Below, one piece after another: positions 32,726-45,500 of a stretch of DNA of 64,000 nucleotides. This DNA is from Amoebophrya sp. A120. Lineage: Eukaryota; Sar; Dinophyceae; Syndiniales; Amoebophryaceae. The DNA is taken from positions 2,356,001 through 2,420,000 of the forward strand of contig CAJINV010000008.1 of the NCBI GenBank assembly GCA_905178155.1, written 5' to 3'. Both the position numbers and the translations under genes were made by a program. Numbering within the stretch: position 1 is the stretch's first letter; the number at the start of each line of letters is the position of its first letter. The notes beneath the pieces were generated by a model. It ran no database searches, had not been told where the DNA came from, and worked only from the letters and a program-made list of their open reading frames with translations.

Positions 32726-35433
32726 ATGTTGGGTCCTTCCACGACAAGCTCCTCTTCCACACATTTACCCGGACTGCTGAATCCCAACGCCACGATGCAA
32801 TCGCATCCCTCGCAGCACAACCCGCCGGTCAAGCCGAACCGGTTTTCTGTCAAAATCGCTGACTTTAAACTTTCGAATTTGACTGCGGCAAACGAACCCT
32901 ACCTGCGTCTCGATTTTGACCACTTCAAGTGCTTTCAGACCGACAAGGAGAAGATAGGTTTGGAAGCCGGGGTATTCGAATACGGGTTCAAAGCCGGGTT
33001 TCTGTACTCCACACGGGCGGTTGACAAATTACCCATGAAGAGGTTCAAAATACACTGTTACGACCATGTGGGAAGCGGGAAAGAAAGCATTCTGCTGGGG
33101 AGCACAGAGGTACTCAAAGCAAGAAAAGCAATCCCCTTCTTCAGTTTGAGTTTGTGGATTTATCATATAGCATTGGAGTGTTGTATTGTTGTGCTTTTGA
33201 GTTGACGACGTTCTCTCCTGTTTTCATTTTCCCGCATTCTGCTGGTCACATTTTGTTCCAATCTTGAAATCTTGAATTTTCAGATCGACCTCCACGCGCT
33301 GAGCACGGGTGGGCAGCACGTAAGTCTCACACTGAAGACCGGACCTCTCCCTTCGCACTGCACGCCTCAGGAGCTGGAGAAGCGAAGACCCGTGGCGACG
33401 CTGGAGTTTCAGTGCTTCATGAAGATGCTGTCCAGCGAGTTCACCATTCAGCTGTCCGATCTGAAGCTCAGCATCCAGGGCTGGCCCGCCGCCGCGAAGT
33501 GGGACCTGTGCTCGACGCTGCGGGAAGACTTGGTAATCGAGGCCCCCTTCAGCAACGACGGACAGTGGGACCAAATTTCGCTACAGTTTGACACGACGTG
33601 GTGGGATATGCTTGCACCCCTCGCATTGCAGCAGGCCCCAAACGCCGCCCAGAATGCCAGCGGTATGCTCGCGGCACCCCAGCAGCTGGAGGGGTTGAAG
33701 ATCGTCGTATACGACGAAACCAGCAACGTGCAAGGCACCGTGATGCTGCCCTTTCGCGACTACTTCTTTCCCCCCGGCCCGCAAGGACCGGGCTCCACGA
33801 CCTCCTTCGCGGTAGTGTCGGGCACCAACAATACAACGGGCAGCATCAATCTGTCCGCAGCATCGGCGGACGGGCAGCAGCAACAGCAAGTGCCACCTCC
33901 GTTTTCCTTCGACTTTCACAAAGAACACGAATTTCAGGCGCACGTGACCTACGGCGACGAGGGAGACCAGGTCGGGGAGTTCACCGGGAAGTTGCTCTTC
34001 CGCAACTTGCCGCGGTACGCGCAGATGGTCGGCGGGACAACTACCGACGACGGGCTGGTGGAGGGCGGATGCCTACTCTGCAAAAACCTGCCACCACCGC
34101 GATGCTACAACGACAGAGACGCGCCACCGTTTTTCGATCCCTACGGATACAATGCAGCAGCTCTGGCGTCGGCCAATCATACTGCCGGCGGTGCAGCCGC
34201 AGCCGGCTCATCCTATCTTCAGACGGCCGCAAGTGTGGGCCCTAGCGGAGCCAAGGAAAACGTCGCAGGAGGAGGCGCGGGCGGCATCGCCCTACTCGGG
34301 GGAAACATGGAACCGCCGGACGTGGAAAGTACTTATTTTGTTATTTTGGAATTCCAACATGACCATGCATTTGTGGGAGTGCTTGTGCTCTACTAAAGAG
34401 TTTGTGTTTTGAATAGTTTTCGCATTTTCAATGTACTTGCATTCACAAGCTCCACATCGTTCGCCGTCGTGTTCGAATTTGCAGTCGCAGAGATGATTTG
34501 TTTTGAAAATATACCAATATCCCAACTACAGTGGAGGACGCTCACCAAAACCCATTGCTCGTTGGCGGTTCGGGGAGCGGCAACTTACTTGCTTCCGGGC
34601 AGCAAAAATCAGCGAGCTCCAGTCACCAGCCAAACCGGTTCTCGCCACCCGATAACTTGTTTAGCAACGTAGAGCTGGACATGGAAATAGAAACGCCCGA
34701 CGACATCGAGTTGCCACCCAACTGGGAACAGCGACGGGCGAGTAACGGCCGTCCATATTTTGCAGACCACGTATCGAAGAAAACCACCTGGAAGGATCCA
34801 AGGTTCATGCCAGACAATTGGGACCAGAGGCTCGACCCGATTACGGGGAAGGTATAATTGTCAGATATTGATGCAGTCGTACTAGCTTCGATGACGGGAT
34901 GTTGCATTAATGCTGGGAAAGTAAGTAAGTACCTAGAAGAACGACCCGATGAACCTATCTTCACGCCACTTCAGGTTTACTTTGCCTACCACAAGACGCG
35001 GCAGACGACCTTCGTGGACCCCCGCGGCATGCCGCCGGGATGGGAGATGCGGCTCAGTTCGCAAGGCACGGAGTACTTTGCGCACTACGGGTCGAAGAAG
35101 ACGTGCTGGACCGACCCGCGGGGGCTGGAGGACGGGGTCGATATGCATTTGGATTTCAAGTCCCGGGTGTACTACGTCGACCACCGGGACACGAGCACCA
35201 CCTGGGACGATCCGCGCGAGCGCATGCCCAACCCCATGGCCTTGCGGAAGTGGGAGTTTCGCCAGTGGTGGCGGCACCAGATCATTGTCGCACGGGCCGC
35301 GCACGAGGAAGCTCTCCGGACTCACGCGGAAAGAGAAGACCGCGAGCAGGAGCTGCTCGGAACTCAACAAGAAAACAATGTCAGCGGAGGCTCGGAAATG
35401 GACTTCCAGCCAGGACTGAAAACGTCGAAATAG
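32726..35433 (+). CDS. C2-like and four-WW-domain protein
   Basis: Exons 32726-33109, 33284-34328, 34532-34851 and 34975-35433 sum to 2208 nt (735 residues); all three introns are GT-AG (GTACTC, GTACTT, GTATAA donors). Residues about 32-155 ([36 protein letters not shown]) resemble a C2 domain. A second C2-like unit follows at about 170-320 ([30 protein letters not shown]). Four WW domains occupy about 535-670: [60 protein letters not shown] and a degenerate [18 protein letters not shown] that lacks the first Trp. The order recalls NEDD4-type ligases, but no HECT domain follows: the C terminus is a short charged tail. A scaffold binding Pro-rich ligands is likely. Confidence 0.85.
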
Positions 35434-36245
35434 CAATGACTTTGCGTGGTGAAGCTGCTGGAGCAGCACGAGCAGCTCGTCTGTTCTGAGAATGCAATAC
35501 AATCAACAGACGAACTTCATCACTCGCCCAGCACCCTTCACGTTGGGAGGAGCCCTTGTTCGCGTGTTTTTTGTGTTTTCTGTCGCGAGCATCTCGTTAG
35601 AAGCACAGATATGGCAATGTCAAGGTGGGAGGAGCTGAAACGAAGAGATCCCACAGCGAGCGAACCGGAACCGTATTTACTTCGCGTGAAGAGAGTTTCT
35701 TTTTTGCCGCTTCTCAATGTGAAGCGAAGCCGGCTCTCCCTCTCACTCTCTCTTTTGAATCATCACCAACTATCCTGCTCCGAAAAAGATGAAAAAAACT
35801 CATCTGGATCATCGTGTGTACTCTGTACAACAAACATGCAATCTCGTAAAATCGCAGCACTTTTTTATATATTGGCGCTGAACAAGGCTACGGGAACGCA
35901 TCGAGTTGAGAGAAGTCGCACCGGTACTACAGACACCGCCCGAGAGAAGCTGAAGCGTGATTTTGAGCAAAAATGGCCGAGGACGTGCATGTTGCATCCC
36001 GCTGGTCTCCTCTTCCTGAACACCGTGCCGCAGGCGAGCCGCGCTGATCACTTTGTTGACTTTGGCAACCTCAGACAGCTCCTCAAGCTCTTTCCGCTTT
36101 CGACGTTTTCTTCTTTGTTCCATCTTGGTGCTGCTGGTCCGGCTCTTCTGAACGTCGTGAACACTTCGGAAATTCATCCAAGAGCCACGTCGACGGCGCC
36201 CTGGTAAAAGATACTTCCAGCTGAAGCTACGAAAGTCGAGAAGCC
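35434..36245. other. intergenic, possible minus-strand exon
   Basis: No + strand gene seen. A minus-strand ORF at 35809-36177 includes a natural-looking segment (KELEELSEVAKVNKVISAAR) but has no recognised family and no supporting splice structure. Confidence 0.3.
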
Positions 36246-38583
36246 ATGCCTGGTTTCACCACGGTCGTGACGGGTCAACACGAGCAAGAGTCTCACGGTG
36301 TCCACACGACCGCTTCGCCGACGAAGTCTTCAAATGCGTCACCGGTGAACAAGCGCACCAGCGGTGGTGGAGCGAATATCGGCAACTTGCTACTCCACCC
36401 GCCGGCGAAGGATAACAAGGACCAACACCACCAGCACCGGAACTCCGAATTTCACAATAATCTAGGCGGTGGCAATATTGCCTCCTCCCCGACCAAGTCC
36501 TCCTGGGCGGTCTCAAACATTCTCCCACGATGGCTGTACTCACCGCGACGAAAAAGCGAGAGCAACTCTCAAGTACACAGCTTGGAGCAGCTGCGAAGCG
36601 CGATTCAGGCGAAAAACTCCAATTTTTCACTCGACTCCTTCGACCTGCGGGAAACCGTCGGCACGGGAACGTTTGGCCGGGTGCGGGTGGTCAAGCTGAA
36701 AAACTCAAAGTTTCGTGCGCCGTTCGCGCTGAAGATCATGAAGAAGTCGGAAGTGATAAACTTACGCCAAGTGGAACACATCCGGTCGGAGAAAGAGATT
36801 CTGCAGACTTTGCAGCACCCATTCATCGTCAACATGTTCGCCACTTTCCAGGACGTAAAGCGCTTATTCCTGATCTTGGAGTTTGTCAACGGTGGGGAAT
36901 TGTTTGCCCTGCTGCGGAAAGCAGGCAGGCTGCCGCCGGACCATGTGAAGTTTTACGTCGGCGAAATCGCGCTTGCGTTTAAGTACTTATTTTGCTACGA
37001 TCGCCAAAACATAATTATTCTGAAGAAGACAACAAATGTCTTAATTCCACCTTGCAGCAGCATGTGAATGACAATGTCAATGGCTGCTTGTTGTTTTTCC
37101 GGTACAAATACTAGCTTTAAAACTTACCTACCGGCTATTGCAACTACACCAGCTACATGCACAGTGTGATGGTAATCTACCGGGACCTAAAGCCGGAGAA
37201 CCTGCTTCTCGACTGCCAGGGGCACATCAAGATCACCGACTTCGGGTTTGCAAAACACGTCGAGGACCTCACGTGGACCCTCTGCGGCACACCGGAGTAC
37301 CTTGCCCCCGAAGTTATTCAGTCCAAAGGCCACGGGCGAGCGGTGGACTGGTGGGCACTCGGCGTTCTGCTCTTCGAGTTGCTCGCAGGGTAACAAGGAC
37401 GAGCTGGAGTTTTTTGTCTATGCTGCTTGTTTGGACATTCATATCAGTCATGTTCATTATACAAACGCTTGCTCATTCGATTGCTTTTCTTTGTGCGACT
37501 GGGGCAGGTGATCTGGGTGTTACTTAATCCACCTACCACTGCGTCAAAAAATGGAAGTATCGTCAAACTGAGGTACCCGCCCTTTTACGACGACAACCCC
37601 ATGGGGATTTACCAGAAAGTGGTCGCCGGAAAGTTTTCCACGCCGAAGCACATTGACGTCAAAGCCCGAGATCTCATCAAGCGCTTCCTGACGACAGAAA
37701 GGACAAAGCGGATAGGGTACCACGGCTTTTATTTGCTTTGTAGATCACAAGAATTGAAGTAATAGAACTAGAAGACCCAAAGCGCTTCGACGCTTCTAGA
37801 TCTGTGTCTTGCAGCAGGTGCTTGGTCTTTGATAGTAGTTCTTTGCGATAGCAAGATCTTGGCCAATCGACCCCTTCCCCTAATGGATTCTTTTTCTTCA
37901 GATGCCTCGCCGGCGGCTTTTCCGACATTCGGGAACACAAGTGGTTTCAGAAGAGCTGGAGCTGGGAAGCGCTAGCTATGAAAGCCTCAGAATGGAAATC
38001 CTCAAAGTGGAAATAATTTGTGATGCATGAAATGCAAGGCAAAAGAGACTGCACTGCAGAGGACACAATGGAGAGCGACTCTTGTCCTGCTAGGGGTTCA
38101 GAATTGGGCTGCTGATTAGCACGAGAGAAGGGCACCCCTTTGCCTAGCTAGCATGACAGACATCCTTTGAGTGCCCAGGAAATTTGTCATGCGCCGACTA
38201 GAAATGGCGCTTCGACTGGAGTCGTTTTTTTGCATTACAAATTATTTCCACTTTGAGGATTTTCAACCTGAGGCTTTCATACTAGCGGCGAAGCAGGTGC
38301 CGCCGCCGTTCACGCCCGCGATCATATGCATTGCAAAAGTATCGTACTCGTACTGATTGCAGTTATGCATTACAAATCTAGTTGCTAAGGTAAATCAGCA
38401 TTACAAATTTAATTTGTAGTGCTGAGCCAATTTGTATTGCCATTTATACTAGTACGATACTTTTGCACAGCATAGATCAAATCTAACGACGATACCAGCA
38501 TGTTTCAGAGCTACCCCGAGTCAACAGAGTCGTCGTGTCCGAAAATAGACAAGAACGATCAAAAGCTTTTCGAGGGGTTTTGA
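36246..38583 (+). CDS. cAMP-dependent protein kinase catalytic subunit-like AGC kinase
   Basis: Exons 36246-36982, 37153-37389, 37573-37716, 37902-37971, 38282-38319 and 38475-38583 sum to 1335 nt (444 residues). After a disordered 110-residue N terminus come the Gly loop GTGTFGRV, the ATP-binding Lys in [11 protein letters not shown]-equivalent YRDLKPEN (Tyr replaces His, as in PKA), DFGFAK, the activation-loop [13 protein letters not shown] and [10 protein letters not shown]. The AGC tail has [21 protein letters not shown] and ends exactly in FEGF, the PKA-type truncated hydrophobic motif F-x-x-F at the terminus. It phosphorylates Ser/Thr, normally under cAMP control through a regulatory subunit. 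The last two junctions are introners; the first three introns are GT-AG. PKG-like identity is possible but no cyclic-nucleotide domains are seen. Confidence 0.95.
37977..38281. mobile_element. introner element, TATGAAAGCCTCAG family
   Basis: 305 bp. Very long inverted ends: TATGAAAGCCTCAG, AATCCTCAAAGTGGAAATAA and their complements. Perfect duplication CTAGC at 37972-37976 and 38282-38286. TTGTGATGC, TTGTCATGC and GCATTACAA inside. Excision gives [13 protein letters not shown] in the kinase tail. The junction has no GT or AG. Confidence 0.95.
38325..38474. mobile_element. introner element, TGCAAAAGTATCGTACT family
   Basis: 150 bp, TATGCATTGCAAAAG...TTTTGCACAGCATA. Duplication GATCA at 38320-38324 and 38475-38479. 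Excision gives [14 protein letters not shown] in the kinase C-tail. Confidence 0.93.
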
Positions 38584-39592
38584 GTTTTTGCAAAATGTTA
38601 ATATCATGACGACATGTACAATCGTAAGTCGACGTAGTCGTAGCCCTAGCCGTAGGCTCTTCGAATGTCAAGTATGTGGAGATGGAAAATCTTCGCATTG
38701 ACCACTATCACGTAATTCTAATCCTATTGACAAAGAACATAGATTTGGGCCATCAAGAACGAAGGCGTCGAGATGCACATATTAAAGTGTCAGAGATTCC
38801 GTCCACTTCTATTTCGTTTCGAGAATATACCATTGCAAGCTCCAATTCGTTCCACCAGTGAGGAAACCGCGTATGTGTATGTCGTCGTAAAAATCGTATA
38901 CGTATTTGAATAACGTAAAAAACGTCGGGCTTAATGATACATAGTCTCACACCTGTCGCGAGGCTGTAGTCAGCTTCATCCGATACCTGTGACGAAATGC
39001 CAGAGCTCACTGCTCACGCAGTTGTCGAATTTCAACTTTTTTTCTTTGACCACGGACCCGTCCGGCACCGTAGCGGATGGGGATGCGCAGTGGTGCCTTG
39101 TGTGTAGACACGAAGTGAGTGTCAGTGTTCAGCGTTCGCATGCGATCGAGTTAGAGAGGAACGGAGAGTTAGTCTTACGCTTACCACTTAGGACGGAAAG
39201 GAAAGGAACGTGAACAGCAAAACCAAAAGATAGTCGCAATTTCGAAGTCGACTGATGAGCGCAAAGCCAAAGACGCCAAAAAACCTGACAACAAAAAGGC
39301 TGAGTTGACTTCAGGAGCGGAAAGATGCCGACAAAAAAAGTGCTTCGTAGTTTTTCGCGTCTATTCGTTGATCGCAAGACCCTGTTGCATTTTGTTTTGG
39401 CACAAATTCTGCTAGCGATTGCGAATGTGAGTACGAGTTTCGCCACGGGGTTTGTATTTCTCGCGACGGAATATCTGGGCCCGTTTTTTTGCGTCTCTGT
39501 TGTACTTCTTCCGTGCAGTACTTCATTCAAATTTGGTTAGAAATAAAACACCCCGCGCATCATATTAACATCGCGTCAAGAGCCGTCATCTG
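38584..39592. other. intergenic, possible small exon
   Basis: About 1 kb. The frame at about 39030-39213 encodes a balanced peptide with CLVCRHEV, but I see no start or splice partner. A 71-codon ORF at 39325 is probably chance. Confidence 0.3.
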
Positions 39593-42500
39593 ATGCCTAC
39601 TGTCGCAAGTGGGCCAGGCGGGCCTCCGAACTTAGCGCGACCATCGGCATTCCAAAAAAAGGACGGCTTCTACGCGGGACAAAGCGTCGAGTACTACTCG
39701 AAAAGCGCGGGAGGTACCGACGCTAAATAAGCAGTTTGATGCATGAAACACTTCAAGGACTAGGTATTCATTGCACTAACCGTAACCGGCAGTGCCGGTT
39801 ACGGTTAGTGCAATGAATACCTCGATTTGTCAAAGTCCGTCGTGTTATAAAAATCAAAATTATCATGACGCACCAACTACAGGTAAGTGGATCGGGTGTG
39901 TAGTCCGGGAGGTCCAGACAGATGGCACGTTGGTTCTCAACTATCCCGACGGCACGATCCTGAAGGAGGGCGCGGATCCCAGCCAGGTGAGGAAAGTACC
40001 TGGTAATGGTAAGGACAACATCAGCGACAACATCCCGGCCGCTTCCCACCTCGGCGGCGGCAACAAAGTCGAGCCTATCGTCCTCGGCGGCAACAATGCT
40101 CCCGGTAATAAACCGAATCCGGGCGGCGGGGGTGCCGGTGGTGGAATTGGTGCCAGGCCGCGGAGAGAGAGCAACTTTGGCAACAATAACCTCGGAGGGA
40201 ACAACAATAACAACAATCGCCTCGGCGGGAACAACAACCCCTCGGGACCCTCGCGCGGCGGTGTGAACAACAACGGACCCGGCGCTGGTGCGAGAAGGCC
40301 AACGACCCACGCGGGAGGCGGAGGTGCGAACAACCGCGCCGGAAACCTCGGGGACAATAAACGGGGCCTGGATGAGACCTGGAATGCCCAGAAAGTGTAC
40401 GTCGGCGACCGGGCGAAAATTCGCGAAACGGGCCGGGCCGGAGACGTCATGTTCGTGGGGCGAATAAATTCCTTCGGGACGGGACTGGTATGATATAAAT
40501 GAACAAGAACCTAGAACGCCGGTCCTCTACTACGAAGATATTAACATTCGTATTATAAGCAAATGTACGAAATAAATAATTTTTCCAGGGGGCTCCTGCT
40601 GCAACAAGAACAACATACACGGCATTTGCCACATCCTAATCTGACCGCGTTCATGTCTTTCACTTCTTTGATCTAGGTGTACATGATTTAGACACTTGCA
40701 CTTGCTCACGTAGTTAACGCAGAACTCCATCAAACAATCTCCAACCAGGTCGTTGGCCTGAAACTGGACGAAAAGCGACGAACTTCTGAGTGCGACGGCC
40801 GACACGGATCGGAGCGCTACTTTCGGTGTCCGCCGGGCTACGGCGTGTTTCTCTCCATCGACGAAGTAGAGGTGTCGCAGAAGGGCACGGAGAAGGACTC
40901 GGCTGCGTCGCTGGAGAACTGTCGGATGGTGTTCGAGGCACCGGTTGGCGGTTCAGGAAACAACAATAAACAGGAGCTCGACCTGGAAAAGGAACTCGAA
41001 AAGTTTTACGACGCGGAAGGAATCAAGGCACAGCTCCGGCGCGTGAAGCGATGGGTCGAGGTAAGTTTTCCCAGTCGTCCTCTCTTTCGAACATTTATTT
41101 GAGTTTCCTAGAGAGGCATGTTGATGTTGAATGTTCATCTGTTCAGGGTTACTTATCACGAAGCAAAATGCATGAACTAGGTCCAGCGCAAGCGATCCGA
41201 GGCTGCCAACCAGCAGCAGGACGGAAGCAACGACATTGGCCTAAAGCCGTTGACCTTTCTCTTCCGCGGGCAGCTCGGCACGGGAAAAACGACTATCGCG
41301 AGGCACTTGACACACCTGCTCCGCGACTTGGGCGTGATCAACCGCGGCCAGTTGATAGAGACCTCGAGGAAGGAGCTCACCGCCAGCTACGGCGAAGGGG
41401 ACAAAACGGTTACGAAAGTCTGGAAGGTATCCTGAGTAAAAACGTACCCACACCAGAGTCAGAATGGGGATTTTGCAACACAAACCTAGGAGTTTTGTGA
41501 GTCACGCATGACAAGTTGCGCTCTGCAGTGTAGTGCAGGTTAGCAAGTGCAGCCGCGTCACAGATTCATCTGCTCATCCTGTTCACAGCATCACAAATTC
41601 CAAAACACGACTGGAAATGGCTCTCATGCGGATGCGCATTACAAGTCTTCCTGTCTTTGCAAATCTGCATTACAACTCTGGCGTGGGTACGTTTTTACTC
41701 AGGATAGAAGGCGGCACTGGGCGGCGTGCTCTTCATTGACGACATCGGCCAGGCGGCGGATGAGAAGGTACGGAAATAATTATTACTTTTCGCTGTAATA
41801 GTAATACGCACTACCACGGGTGCTGCAAATCGAAGCCAGCATTCGCACTTCTTGTTTCAAGGAAAAATCAAATAAAAATATTTGACGGTGCACGAGGCAT
41901 CCAAATCGATAATCGATAATGCTTGTTCTTATGCCTAAACTGCGTTACCTCACCTCCTGCACCTACAGAACGACCGCAGCGGCGGCCACACGCTCGAGGA
42001 AGCTTTGTACTCTATCATGAAGCACTGGGACCAAATTTCCCGCTCTTTCACAACTTGGCCCCAGCCGATGTGTCTGATTCTGAGCTACCCGCAGAACGCG
42101 TCTTTGCCGGAGCGACTGCAGCCGATACAGAACGAAGCGCGCAGCTTTGACTTCGACGACTACAACGAGGAGTGCATAGCGCACATCCTGGAGGCAAACA
42201 TCAAAGCGAGAAACTTCAGCTCCACAAACATAAAGTCGGAGTCGCTGCTAAAGTACGTTAAGCCTGATGCTGATTCTTGGTTTTTGATTTTTTTTGAAAG
42301 TAGGCATGAAGGCTGAAAAAAAACCAAGCAGAGCCAAAGATAGAACGCATCAACACTGGGCGAACGTAGACGAGGAAATAAATAGTGACTGCAAGAAATA
42401 AAATGATCAACGTCAACCACTACAGCGTCGTGCGCGGGGCCGTGGCGCGCGGGATGGGGCAAGAGTTTCCCAACGCGTTGCTTGCCGAGAAGTTGCTGAA

Positions 42501-45500
42501 TGATGCAATCCAGAAGCAAACGGAAAGGGTTTGGATGAAAGACACCATGAGCTGGGAGGGCTTGACCACCCTTTGCGAAGACGACTTTCTCACCGAGCAC
42601 AAGGGCCAACAAGAGCAAAGGGATGCACTTGGTAAGAAATGGACATGTTGTGCGGCATACTGATAGATGAGGCTTTTCAGTTGCGTTGACCCGCTTGGAT
42701 TCATCCAAGAAAGTCTCTACGTACAGGAATGAAATTTTCATACAGGCACTGTGTCTTCTTCGCTTTTTTTTGGAAGAATCTGGGGAAAAATCCCCAGATG
42801 CATTCGGCTTTAGTCGCGATATTTGCTTGCCGTTCCGTCGCGATCCACGTTCGAAAGTCTTTTCTTTTGATTTTCAACAAAAATTTTCGTAGGCGCCAAA
42901 AATGCAAGTTTCTCCTGCTGTTTTATGCCCAGATGCATTTTTTTGCAGCGGCGCATCTGGGGAGTTGTTGCACACCGTGCCATCGGTCTCTGGTTTTTGG
43001 CGGATTTTTTGTAATTTTGGTCAAAAAATGGCATTGCTTTGGCTTAAGAACAGACTCCGCTCCTGTCTAACTGCAAAATATATTGCTCCTTTTGGCTGAA
43101 TCTGGGGAGAAATCCCCAGTCCCTCCCCAGATGCGCTCAGCCACTTTCGGGATGCTTGCTTGCCATACCCTCGCGATTCACGATCGCAAGTCTTATGGTT
43201 CGACTTTCATGAAAAACTGGCGCGAGTACAAAAAAACCAAGTTTCTCATGGTGTTTCTTCCCCAGATGCAATTTTCGTTTGGGGCGCATCTGGGGAGATT
43301 TTTCACACCGTGCCGTCGGTCTTTGGCTTTTGGCGGATTTTTTGTAATTTTGGTCAAAAAGTGGCCTTTTTTTGGGGTGAAAACAGATTTCGCTCCTGTC
43401 TAGCTGCAAAAGATGTCGCTTCTTTTGGCTGAATCTGGGGAGAAATCCCCAGACCCTCCCCAGATGCGCTCAGCCACTTTCGGGATACTTGCTTTCCATA
43501 CCCCCGTGATTCACGATCGCAAGTCTTATGGTTCGACTTTCATGAAAAACTGGCGCGAATACAAAAAAAAACAAGTTTCTCATGGTGTTTCGTCCCCAGA
43601 TGCAATTTTCGTCTGGGGCGCATCTGGGGAGATTTTGCACACCGTGCCGTCGGTCTTTGGTTTTTGGCGGATTTTTTGTAATTTCGGTCAAAAAATGGCA
43701 TCGCTTTGGGTTGAGAACGGATTTCGCTCTTGTCTAGCTGCAAAAGATGTCGCTTCTTTTGGCTGAATCTGGGGAGAAATCCCCAGACTCTCCCCAGATG
43801 CGCTCAGCCACTTTCGGGATATTTGCTTGCCATACCCTCGTGATTCACGATCGCAAGTCTTATGGTTCGACTTTCATGAAAAACTGGCGCGAGTACAAAA
43901 AAAAACAAGTTTGTCATGGTGTTTCGTCCCCAGATCAACCTTTCGCAATTTTAACGAAAACGCAACACAGCGAAACTCGAAAAGATTGTTGGGCTTTCGG
44001 AAGTGAAGAGCTTCGTGAAATCTTTGCACGCGCAGTTGTCTGTGGAAATGCAGCGCAGACTAGCGGGCATTAATGCCGGGACCGCCAGTCACACCCTCCA
44101 CATGATCTTCACCGGTAGCCCGGGAACGGGAAAGACCACCGTTGCCCGTGTGATCGCGGAGTTGCTACGCTCGCTGGGTTATGCATTGCAAAAGTACCGC
44201 ATTAGGATTAGTATGAATCGCGACCCTTTTCATGCAGGCTCAGACAAAAAGAGAAAAAAGAAAAACGCATCTGTCATGCCGGCCTGCGATTTAGTACGAG
44301 TGCGACACTTTTGCAGGGGATATGGGTCTGTTGCGCAAGGGACACCTCATCGAAGCCGACCGGTCTAGCCTAGTCGCGGGCTACAGCGGACAGACGGCGC
44401 TGAAGACAAAAGTACTTACTTTATTTTTATGAACATCAAAAAGATATCCGACCGTGACTCTCTTGCGTGAAGCCTAAAAGACTGTTGTACTGCACAAGAA
44501 TACCAGCACTAGGAGCCAAGAGTCACTGGGTGTTGTAAAAAAAAACTATTGTTCTTTCCGCGGTCGTGCTCTTTCCCCCGTGCAGTTTCTTGCAGTTCTC
44601 CACTCACGTTGGTTTTGTTCCATTGTCAATATTCAGTTCTGGGCGGGCGTACTTACAAATTCTTTTTCTTCCGCAATCGGATCAGGCCGTCGTCGAGTCC
44701 GCGCTTGGTGGGGTGCTCTTCATCGACGAAGCGTATGCCTTGGTGCAGGGCGACGGGCGCGATTCCTTCGGGCATGAGGCCCTGGACACCCTGATCAAGA
44801 TGACCGAGGATCACCGGGGGAACTTGGTAGTCATCCTCTATCCTGAGTAAAAACGTCCCCACCCCAGAGTTGTCATGCAGATTTGCAATGACAGGAACAT
44901 TTGTGATGCGTATCCCCATGATAGGCATTTGCAATCGTGTTTTGGTATTTGTAATGCTGTAAACAGGATCAGCACATGGATTTGTAATGCGGCTGTCCTT
45001 TCCAACCTGCACTGCACTACGTACTGCAACTTGTCATGCGTGACTGCCAAAGCTTCTGGATTTGTGTTGCGAGAGCCCCATCTTGACTCTGGTGTGGGGA
45101 CGTTTTTACTTAGGATATCCTCGCGGGCTACATCAAGGAGATGCAGCGACTCCTGGACAGCAACCCGGGACTCTGCTCGCGGTTCCCGAACAAGCTGAAC
45201 TTCGAAAACTACACGCTGGACGAGATGTTTGAAATCGGGGAGTTATGGATTGCAAATATGTCTGGGTCTGGAAGAAGACAAACTTGTGATGCGCATTTCA
45301 GAACACAGAAAAATCTCTCATGCATAGGTAGCAAAAGCTGCCCCCCACTTTCTGTCACCAAAGTGGGGGACTTGTCATGCGGATTCGGCATTTTTGCGGA
45401 AGCTTCTCGAGACCTGTGATGCTAGAGCTTCCATGCCAGACCTTCTGCGTCATGCAAACACAGCATGACTCTTCCAGACCCAGACACTTTTACACTTGAT

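Noticed and set aside
43137-43766. ORFs of 73-117 codons on both strands in the 42632-43970 intron
   Set aside because: They repeat with the satellite unit and occur in alternative frames; flanking exons join cleanly across them.
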